Source: an uncultured Oscillospiraceae bacterium (GTDB lineage Bacteria; Bacillota_A; Clostridia; Oscillospirales; Acutalibacteraceae). From it: 5,810 bases of DNA. The position numbers were made by a program, and so were the translations under genes. The stretch lies in the NCBI GenBank assembly GCA_900554165.1, contig USGR01000070.1, forward strand, positions 1-5,810, written 5' to 3'. Under the pieces are notes generated by a model. The model ran no database searches, had not been told where the DNA came from, and saw only the letters and a program-made list of their open reading frames with translations. Below are positions 1 to 4,663 of this stretch, in pieces; within the stretch, counting starts at the first letter, position 1, and every line of letters starts with the position of its first letter.

Positions 1-824
1 GTATAAACTGCATCTACTGCCTTTGCAAGCCGCTTAAGCTCTAATTTAAAATGGTTTTTATTGGGATTGGAAAACCAGCAGAAGTCGTTTACATATACCT
101 CAGCATTATATTTTTTTATGCTTTCTATCGCCGTGTTTATTTTTTCAGTAAAGACCTTTTCATCGCCGAAATAGCTGTCGTTATGACCTATTGAAAAAAG
201 AACTATATCGGCATTGCATATAGTGTCTATTACATCGTCGCTGAGCTCGCCGAGACATAGCCCGCTGAGCCCGTAATTATTCAGCACCGGCTTTGATTTA
301 TCGTTATAATATGCCATGCCGCTCAGCAGCACCGGCTTGTTTTCAGATATTACCTTTATTCTTATGTTGGCCTTGTCAAACATCGATATATCTATGGGGC
401 CGTAAATTTTCATGCCGTATTTATCGCCGCTTGCGTCTATGCTCGTAATAAATATGTCTCCGGCATACACCTCAAAGCTGCCGAAATTTTTATCGTTCTG
501 ATAATATATGTAAGCCTCATTAAACCTGTCTTTCACGCTTACATCTACATATGAGTCTTTCTCATAAGCCATAAGTTTATAGGCGTTTATGCATCTGCCG
601 TCTTTAAAGGCCGTAAAGCCGGAGCTGTTAAGGCTGTGTACTTCCCAATACTGACCGCTGTCGTTAAGCATCATATATTGCAGAGAGGTAAAGCCGTAAT
701 TGTAAACACCCGTTTTTTCAGCAATGCGGTGCTTTATAATGCCTATGTAGCTTTGGTTTGGAATATCCGGTGCATTGGCGCCGTGCGATATGCTGTCGCC
801 CAGCACGCTTATTGTTTTACTCAT
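1..824 (-). CDS. SGNH/GDSL-family hydrolase (partial, C-terminus outside window)
   Basis: Predicted SGNH/GDSL-fold esterase or lipase-like hydrolase; the substrate cannot be told, though clostridial relatives often act on acylated carbohydrates. The frame starts at ATG 824 and stays open for 274 codons to the left edge, so the C-terminus, including the usual D-x-x-H block, is not visible. Seen directly: an N-terminal block I (V-L-G-D-S-I-S, residues 7-13, nucleophile Ser11), a block II glycine in Y-N-Y-G-F (Gly44) and a block III G-H-N-D (residues 213-216). There is no signal peptide, so a cytoplasmic location is likely unless export is non-classical. Residues about 60-180 are an insertion of alternating hydrophobic and polar residues that looks beta-rich and separates blocks II and III by about 170 residues. 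The start is supported by a weak GGGA upstream and a promoter about 40 nt beyond. It is divergent from the DNA methyltransferase gene. Family assignment is firm; function is unknown. Confidence 0.85.
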   Translation of the reverse strand, partial: MSKTISVLGDSISHGANAPDIPNQSYIGIIKHRIAEKTGVYNYGFTSLQYMMLNDSGQYWEVHSLNSSGFTAFKDGRCINAYKLMAYEKDSYVDVSVKDRFNEAYIYYQNDKNFGSFEVYAGDIFITSIDASGDKYGMKIYGPIDISMFDKANIRIKVISENKPVLLSGMAYYNDKSKPVLNNYGLSGLCLGELSDDVIDTICNADIVLFSIGHNDSYFGDEKVFTEKINTAIESIKKYNAEVYVNDFCWFSNPNKNHFKLELKRLAKAVDAVY

Positions 825-870
825 CTTTAAATCCCAGCTTTCGCACATAAAAATCACTTTAATCTTTCTT

Positions 871-899
871 AGTATATCAGACAGGCGTTGACATATCAA
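871..899 (-). promoter_or_regulatory. Sigma-A-type promoter for the SGNH hydrolase gene
   Basis: On the minus strand, TTGATA (899-894) is followed after 17 nt by TATACT (876-871). This predicts a transcript starting near 864 with a leader of about 40 nt before the ATG at 824. The -35 box directly abuts the -35 box of the divergent promoter. This is a consensus reading only; no start site is known. Confidence 0.6.
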
Positions 900-915
900 A
901 CTATACTTATATAAT
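888..915 (+). promoter_or_regulatory. Sigma-A-type promoter for the methyltransferase gene
   Basis: Perfect -35 TTGACA (888-893) and perfect -10 TATAAT (910-915) with a 16-nt spacer. Transcription should start near 922, giving a leader of about 26 nt that contains the ribosome binding site TGAGGT (935-940). Confidence 0.75.
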
Positions 916-947
916 AAATATAAAAAGTTTATGCTGAGGTAATTACT

Positions 948-1433
948 ATGCTGAATAAAATGTATATTAAAACTGTAATCGGCACATATATAGCTGAAGA
1001 AGATGGAGTAGGCATAACAAGGCTTGAGATGCTTCGCGATTATAATTCTATTGATAATCCGCCAAAAGAATGCGAGCCCACTTTGCTGCTTAAAGAATGT
1101 GAAAGCGAGCTTAAAGCATATTTTGACGGCAGGTTAAAAAAATTCAGCGTCCCTGTCAGCCTGCACGGCACCGAATTTCAAAAAAAAGTCTGGTACGCGC
1201 TTCAGCAAATTCCATATGGCGAGACGCGCAGCTATAGCGAAATAGCCAAAAGCATAGGCAGTCCAAAAGCCTGCCGCGCAGTGGGCAATGCCAACAATCA
1301 CAACCCTGTTGCCGTCATAGTCCCATGCCACCGCGTGATAGGTGCAAACGGCAAATTAGTAGGGTATGCCGGCGGATTGGACGTTAAAAAATATCTGCTC
1401 GATTTAGAGCAAAAATATATGAGATGCTTATAA
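948..1433 (+). CDS. ogt: Methylated-DNA--protein-cysteine S-methyltransferase
   Basis: Suicide DNA-repair protein that moves the alkyl group from O6-alkylguanine (or O4-alkylthymine) to its own cysteine; cytosolic and DNA-bound. The 161-residue product has the usual length for single-domain Ogt/MGMT proteins: a poorly conserved N-terminal part (1-70) and the conserved alkyltransferase domain (about 72-157). Visible motifs are the helix-turn-helix region from Y-G-E-T-R-S-Y-S-E-I-A (90-100) through P-K-A-C-R-A-V-G (106-113), where Arg110 fits the arginine finger; the N-N-H-N-P stretch (116-120); the active site P-C-H-R-V with acceptor Cys127; and G-Y-A-G-G (139-143), whose Tyr lines the base pocket. 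Start 948 is preferred over Met5 because GAGG (936-939) lies 8 nt upstream. It is monocistronic with its own consensus promoter; no Ada-like regulatory domain is present, so there is no sign of adaptive-response control. The gene could equally be labelled adaB; the function is the same. Confidence 0.95.
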   Translation: MLNKMYIKTVIGTYIAEEDGVGITRLEMLRDYNSIDNPPKECEPTLLLKECESELKAYFDGRLKKFSVPVSLHGTEFQKKVWYALQQIPYGETRSYSEIAKSIGSPKACRAVGNANNHNPVAVIVPCHRVIGANGKLVGYAGGLDVKKYLLDLEQKYMRCL

Positions 1434-1818
1434 TGGCATTTTGGATGCTTCGATGTTTATCTAATTAAACAGCGCCGGGCGCCGTACGGATTTTTTGTGC
1501 TATGCTGCTCAAATATTTCCATTGCTGATGCATTTTATAAAATGACAGCCCTATCTATAATATTAATACTTTGTATTGGATGAACCGCATTAAATTATTT
1601 TGATATGCAACTCACAATTATGTCAAAGTTTTGCCAAGGTACAGTAGCAGTACTATAAACGCTAAGCTTTTTTGCTGCAACTTGACTTTCTATTAAATGC
1701 TATAGTGATTTTCCACATATGGAAAGACCATACGAAACAAGGCTTTTCCGGTTTGATAAATCCACCACCCTGATTTGTTTAGGCTGCTGCCGCTAAGTTT
1801 AGGTCATATCGGCTCTGT
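1434..1818. other. Gene-free stretch between ogt and the shared terminator
   Basis: About 385 bases follow the ogt stop before the terminator. I see no full gene, RNA gene or clear promoter. A GC-rich patch near 1471-1487 is followed by six T (1490-1495), but only very short stems can be drawn, so it is not called a terminator. On the minus strand a 36-codon frame without a usable start (1693-1803) has protein-like composition; it may be a gene remnant or chance. Confidence 0.6.
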
Positions 1819-1859
1819 TATATAAAAAGCACGGGCGTTTTGCCCGTGCTTTTTATATA
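1819..1859. terminator. Bidirectional rho-independent terminator (ogt / ychF)
   Basis: GCACGGGC (1829-1836) pairs with GCCCGTGC (1842-1849) around a GTTTT loop. A-rich bases before the stem (1824-1828) and T-rich bases after it (1850-1854) extend the helix and provide a U-tract on either strand. It lies between convergent genes: 64 nt past the ychF stop and about 390 nt past the ogt stop. Confidence 0.9.
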
Positions 1860-1923
1860 TGCATTTTTTATTTAAAGCATGATATGCTCACAAATCTTAA
1901 GAATATGCCTTTGCCTAAAAAAT

Positions 1924-3018
1924 TTATACGTTAAATCTGAAAAGGATAACATCGCCGTCTTTAACTATATATTCCTTACCCTCTGAGCGCACAAGCCCTT
2001 TTTCTTTAGCAGCCGTCATAGAGCCGCACTGAATAAGCGCATCATATTCGATTACCTCGGCGCGAATAAAGCCGCGCTCTATATCAGAGTGTATTTTACC
2101 GGCCGCTTGAGGCGCCTTTGTTCCCTTTTTAATAGTCCATGCCCTTACCTCCGGCTTTCCTGCCGTAAGGAAAGATATAAGGCCCAGCAGCGAATAGCAC
2201 TCCTTAATAAGTCGCTCCAGCCCCGATGATTTTAGCCCTAAGTCAGACAAAAACACCTTTTTTTCCTCTTCCGACATAGACGACATTTCCGCTTCAAGCT
2301 CAGCGCAAATAGGCAAAACGCCCGCGCCCTCGGCATCGGCGATGGACAGCACCGCCTTATATCTTTCATTATTGTCAAGACCGTTTATAAAGTCATCTTC
2401 GCTCATGTTGCAGGCGTAAATTACCGGCTTTGACGTGAGCAGAAACATAGATTTCAGTATTTCTTCTTCATCCTCGTCGCGCTCTATGCTGCGCGCCGGT
2501 TTGCCGCTCTCAAGATGCGATATCAGGCGCGTTATAAAATCGACCTCATGCGCCAGCGACTTATCGCCCTTCATAGCTTTCGACGACCTGTCCAGCCGAC
2601 GCTGCGCCATATCTATGTCCGACAATATAAGCTCAATATTTATTGTTTCTATATCCCTTGCCGGGTCTATACTGCCGTCCACATGCACTATGTCGCTGTT
2701 TTCAAAGCAGCGCACAACATGAACTATGGCGTCGACCTCCCTTATATGCGACAAAAACTTATTGCCAAGCCCCTCGCCGTTAGATGCGCCCTTTACCAGC
2801 CCGGCTATGTCCAAAAACTCTATAGACGCAGGGACTATTTTCTGAGTATCATACATTTCTGCAAGCCGCTGCAGACGCTCGTCGGGAACGTTTACCACTC
2901 CAACATTCGGCTCAATGGTGCAAAATGGGTAGTTTGCCGACGCTGCACCGGCGTTGGTTATTGCATTAAACAATGTCGATTTGCCTACATTCGGCAGTCC
3001 TACGATTCCAAGTTTCAT
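1924..3018 (-). CDS. ychF: Redox-/ribosome-associated P-loop ATPase of the Obg family, YchF
   Basis: Translation-factor-class (TRAFAC) P-loop protein that binds ribosomes; in the studied family members it prefers ATP to GTP and influences stress responses. It is 364 residues long with start 3018, matching the family length. Domains in order: G domain with P-loop G-L-P-N-V-G-K-S-T (7-15), D-I-A-G-L-V (70-75) as the G3 motif, a coiled-coil-like charged insertion (about 130-190), N-M-S-E-D (204-208) in place of the canonical NKxD (the change linked to relaxed base specificity), C-A-E (238-240) near the G5 region, and a C-terminal TGS domain (about 280-363) with A-P-Q-A-A-G-K-I-H and the final K-D-G-D-V-I-L-F-R-F-N-V. 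An upstream in-frame ATG at 3087 would add 23 residues unlike the family, whereas ATG 3018 has a strong ribosome binding site. No odd features; probably monocistronic. Confidence 0.98.
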   Translation of the reverse strand: MKLGIVGLPNVGKSTLFNAITNAGAASANYPFCTIEPNVGVVNVPDERLQRLAEMYDTQKIVPASIEFLDIAGLVKGASNGEGLGNKFLSHIREVDAIVHVVRCFENSDIVHVDGSIDPARDIETINIELILSDIDMAQRRLDRSSKAMKGDKSLAHEVDFITRLISHLESGKPARSIERDEDEEEILKSMFLLTSKPVIYACNMSEDDFINGLDNNERYKAVLSIADAEGAGVLPICAELEAEMSSMSEEEKKVFLSDLGLKSSGLERLIKECYSLLGLISFLTAGKPEVRAWTIKKGTKAPQAAGKIHSDIERGFIRAEVIEYDALIQCGSMTAAKEKGLVRSEGKEYIVKDGDVILFRFNV

Positions 3019-3022
3019 TTTT

Positions 3023-3028
3023 TCCTCC
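3023..3028 (-). promoter_or_regulatory. Ribosome binding site that decides the ychF start
   Basis: GGAGGA on the minus strand (3028-3023) lies a few A residues before ATG 3018. No comparable site precedes the upstream in-frame ATG at 3087, so the shorter 364-residue product is chosen. Confidence 0.85.
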
Positions 3029-3119
3029 AACAAAACACATATATTAAATTCATTATTTGCAGATATACATGGCATGCATAAAAACACGCATTAGTCTAAG
3101 TCCGTTTTGCCAATACATA

Positions 3120-3148
3120 ATTATATAATAGCAACCCCGACAAGTCTA
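3120..3148 (-). promoter_or_regulatory. Candidate promoter for ychF
   Basis: On the minus strand, TAGACT (3148-3143, four of six matches to TTGACA) is followed after 17 nt by a perfect TATAAT (3125-3120). This implies a start near 3113 and a leader of about 95 nt. The region is AT-rich, so the match could be partly chance. Confidence 0.45.
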
Positions 3149-3493
3149 TAAAATCATAAATCGTCTTAAAAGCAGATTTTATCTTATGCAACAATAATTA
3201 TGCCTCTTAACCCGCTAAAAAGCAAGTAAAATTTAGATTTATTGGGCAAATATCATCCCAAAAGCAACCGCCAAGGATAAAGCTTTTTACCTTTTCGTCG
3301 GTTCTTGCTGTCGCTGCCGTTTGGCAGTTAAGATGGTGCAAGCCTTATATTAGATTGCAATATCAATTCATTATGGAATATTACGCAATAGAGAGTAATA
3401 AAGCTTTGCACCATGCGTCTCTGCATAGGCAGCAAATGCGTGGAAAATGTTTTTTACATTCATATCCTCAAAAATAGTATTCTACTGCGTAAC
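3149..3493. other. Gene-free stretch between the coat operon terminator and ychF
   Basis: About 345 bases with no convincing gene on either strand. It holds a CTGCC-GTTT-GGCAG hairpin (3314-3327), the imperfect 82-bp inverted repeat at 3333-3414, and an 8-bp inverted repeat ATAAAATC / GATTTTAT (3148-3155 and 3175-3182) that is AT-rich and may be chance. On the minus strand the part around 3200-3345 has overlapping stop-free frames of roughly 25-45 codons without start codon or ribosome binding site, which is more typical of an extragenic repeat or relic than of a gene. Confidence 0.5.
3333..3414. repeat. Imperfect 82-bp inverted repeat
   Basis: The ends ATGGTGCAA (3333-3341) and TTGCACCAT (3406-3414) are perfect 9-bp complements. 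Inside them, ATTGC/GCAAT and AATAT/ATATT segments pair again with small bulges around a central loop near 3362-3376, so the whole unit can fold into one long irregular hairpin. There are no obvious target-site duplications and no T-tract. It could be a structured RNA, a miniature inverted-repeat element or part of an extragenic repeat; the sequence alone does not decide. Confidence 0.5.
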
Positions 3494-3538
3494 AAAAAAG
3501 CAGAGAGTCAACCACCTTTGAAAGTGATTAACTCTCTG
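3494..3538 (-). terminator. Rho-independent terminator of the coat-protein operon
   Basis: Read on the minus strand, a 15-bp stem (3538-3524 with 3515-3501) with a short loop is followed by TTTTTT (3499-3494). The two deviations from perfect complementarity form G-U pairs in the minus-strand transcript but C-A mismatches in the plus-strand one, which fixes the orientation as minus. It lies about 190 nt past the cotF-like stop. Confidence 0.85.
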
Positions 3539-3571
3539 TTACTGCTTGCAATCTGTTTATCAGCCGTTAAG

Positions 3572-3730
3572 TTAGTTTATTTTCAAAACGTCCTTATCAG
3601 CGTTCACCGAAGAAGCAATTGGCTTCTTACCTGCATTTTCTGCGCACAGTATGGCCGCTGCCATATTCCGATTTGCCGCTTATGCCGTTTTATAAGCAGC
3701 TGCTTTTGAACCTAATTTTTTATTGTTTAT
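3572..3730 (-). pseudogene. Possible decayed small ORF, or 30-residue ORF, downstream of the cotF-like gene
   Basis: One minus-strand frame between the cotF-like stop and the terminator has a strong GNN codon pattern and an alanine- and lysine-rich composition, but is interrupted by TAA at 3682-3680. After that stop an ATG at 3664 opens a 30-residue frame ending N-A-D-K-D-V-L-K-I-N with TAA at 3574-3572. Before the stop the frame reads K-K-L-G-S-K-A-A-A-Y-K-T-A; its first possible codon, an ATA at 3730-3728, overlaps the upstream stop and is not a standard start. No ribosome binding site precedes either position. A GAA-to-TAA change in a roughly 50-codon third gene would explain the pattern. 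The product is not recognised, and chance remains possible. Confidence 0.3.
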
Positions 3731-3975
3731 TGCTGCATACTGAACTTCTGCTTTGTAGAGTTGATTTTATTCTGGTCCGCCTGTTCAGCCGGGTACCAGC
3801 CCTTTGCCGACATCTTGCTGTAAATTGTATCCTGCATGCAGAGTGATTCGTTTAGTGCAGAATTAAACGCCTGGTGAACATTCTGTGTTGATGATTCTAT
3901 TGTGCCGTGCATATATAAATCACACACGCCTTTCTCCAAAAGGAGAATGTTTTCCATTAAATTTCTATCGTCCAT
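3727..3975 (-). CDS. cotF: CotF-family spore coat protein (short clostridial form)
   Basis: Predicted spore coat protein made in the mother cell and deposited on the developing endospore. The 82-residue product shows the family hallmark across most of its length: L-M-E-N-I-L-L-L-E-K-G-V-C-D-L-Y (6-21), H-G-T-I-E-S-S-T (23-30), then V-H-Q-A-F-N-S-A-L-N-E-S-L and K-M-S-A-K-G-W-Y-P. It is largely helical, with no signal peptide or membrane segment. At 82 residues it is about half of Bacillus CotF but matches the short forms common in Clostridia. The start at 3975 has GGGAG 9 nt upstream. It is second in an operon, 20 nt after the 57-residue gene, and followed by a terminator. Sporulation-specific sigma control is expected for the family, but I could not identify a convincing sporulation promoter. 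Confidence 0.88.
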   Translation of the reverse strand: MDDRNLMENILLLEKGVCDLYMHGTIESSTQNVHQAFNSALNESLCMQDTIYSKMSAKGWYPAEQADQNKINSTKQKFSMQQ

Positions 3976-3995
3976 TGCCTTTTTCTCCCTTCATA

Positions 3996-4169
3996 TTAAA
4001 GCAGGCCGTAAAAGCTCTGAAAAATCTGCTGATGCTTCTGTGCCATCTGCTCTACGCAGGCTTTAAGCTCAGCGTCCTGAATTTGATTCGCCGTTTCTCT
4101 GCACTGCTTCTGAAAATGCTGCTCATGTCCCAGTGCGTCTTCAACATATAATAGCTCTTTTGTCGTCAT
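3996..4169 (-). CDS. Small helical protein, coat-operon partner of CotF-like protein
   Basis: A 57-residue gene, easily missed by length cut-offs. It begins M-T-T-K-E-L-L-Y-V-E-D-A-L-G-H-E and ends Q-I-F-Q-S-F-Y-G-L-L. It has a perfect AGGAGG (4182-4177) 7 nt before ATG 4169, the strongest ribosome binding site on this strand. The sequence is Gln-, Glu- and Lys-rich with regularly spaced hydrophobic residues, so it should form two amphipathic helices, E-D-A-L-G-H-E (10-16) to about 28 and 32-56, and it has two cysteines (23, 38). There is no signal or membrane segment. It lies 20 nt upstream of the CotF-like gene in the same direction, so the two are almost certainly co-transcribed and the product probably belongs to the spore coat or its assembly. 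The role is inferred from context; I associate such small ORFs with cotF-like genes in Clostridia from general memory only. Confidence 0.8.
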   Translation of the reverse strand: MTTKELLYVEDALGHEQHFQKQCRETANQIQDAELKACVEQMAQKHQQIFQSFYGLL

Positions 4170-4329
4170 GTTTTTGCCTCCTACATTTTATTTAATTATA
4201 TTTTGCAGCTTTACCAACGTAATATACATATAAAAATTAAATTTGCAGCCTATTTTTATGCTTTACGGCAAAGGCGGATAAAATAGTAATATTTATAGCG
4301 CAGTGAAGATAAAATTTGAATATACTGTA

Positions 4330-4358
4330 TTGACAGGTTGGAAAAAGCGAGATATAAT
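4330..4358 (+). promoter_or_regulatory. Consensus sigma-A promoter of the trp T-box leader
   Basis: Perfect TTGACA (4330-4335), 17-nt spacer and perfect TATAAT (4353-4358). Transcription should start near 4365, giving a leader of about 300 nt before trpE. Such a strong promoter fits control by attenuation rather than by initiation. Confidence 0.85.
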
Positions 4359-4364
4359 AATAAA

Positions 4365-4642
4365 AAATAAATATATAAACCGTTGAAGCGAAGATAAAAA
4401 TAGCCATGCTCCTACAGAGAGCCCGCGATGCTGAGAGTCGGGTGGAAAACAAACTATTAAATGGGTCGCCGAGGGCGCAGTCAAAGGCTTAGTCCGAGTA
4501 TTCTGCGACGTTTGGCATACGTCAGTTGCCGGGGATATGTTGGTATCCTGCTAAGTGTGTGGTTAAAGCTGCAAATCAAGGTGGCACCGCGGATAATTAG
4601 TTTATTCGTCCTTGACAGATAGTTTTCTGTCAAGGACTTTTT
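4365..4642 (+). promoter_or_regulatory. Tryptophan T-box riboswitch upstream of trpE
   Basis: tRNA-sensing leader that lets transcription enter trpE when tRNA-Trp is uncharged. Stem I carries the conserved AGAGAGC (4416-4422) with a distal stem CCCG/CGGG (4422-4425, 4439-4442). The specifier is most likely UGG at 4462-4464 on the 3' side of Stem I; a second UGG at 4443-4445 sits next to the distal loop and is a less likely specifier. Further hairpins follow: GACGT/ACGTC (4507-4511, 4519-4523) and GGATA/TATCC (4533-4537, 4544-4548). The T-box proper, AAGGTGGCACCGCGG (4578-4592), contains UGGC, whose C matches the G discriminator base of bacterial tRNA-Trp. CAAGG (4577-4581) can pair with CCTTG (4610-4614) as antiterminator, competing with the terminator that uses the same bases. 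Exact 5' and Stem I limits are approximate. Confidence 0.95.
4608..4642 (+). terminator. T-box regulated rho-independent terminator
   Basis: GTCCTTGACAG (4608-4618) pairs perfectly with CTGTCAAGGAC (4627-4637), followed by TTTTT (4638-4642). Its 5' arm overlaps the 3' arm of the antiterminator, so the two structures exclude each other. Confidence 0.95.
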
Positions 4643-4663
4643 ATTTTGTTTGGAGGTCATTTT

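Noticed and set aside
636..830. Plus-strand 64-codon frame opposite the SGNH hydrolase
   Set aside because: No ribosome binding site, and it is antisense to a frame with clear catalytic motifs.
1471..1495. GC-rich patch with a following T-tract as an ogt-proximal terminator
   Set aside because: Only stems of 3-4 bp or with 1-2 nt loops can be formed, far weaker than the terminator at 1819-1859.
1617..1643. Minus-strand TTGACA-like promoter in the ogt downstream gap
   Set aside because: The best -10 partner has a 15-nt spacer and four of six matches, and there is no gene for it to serve.
2435..3081. Plus-strand frames opposite ychF
   Set aside because: ychF is unambiguous on the minus strand; these are antisense shadows.
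3019..3087. Longer ychF product starting at ATG 3087
   Set aside because: The extra 23 residues do not look like YchF, no ribosome binding site precedes 3087, and ATG 3018 has a strong GGAGGA and gives the family length.
3148..3182. 8-bp inverted repeat ATAAAATC / GATTTTAT
   Set aside because: AT-rich with a 19-nt gap and partly overlapping the ychF promoter candidate; easily produced by chance.
3413..3846. Plus-strand frames over 3413-3709 and 3619-3846
   Set aside because: They run antisense through the minus-strand terminator and the cotF-like gene, lack ribosome binding sites, and have a Leu/Cys-rich composition typical of reverse reading.
4221..4248. Promoter for the coat operon (CTGCAA, 16 nt, TATATT on the minus strand)
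   Set aside because: The -35 matches only three of six positions, and a coat operon would more likely use a sporulation sigma factor, for which no clear -35/-10 pair was found.
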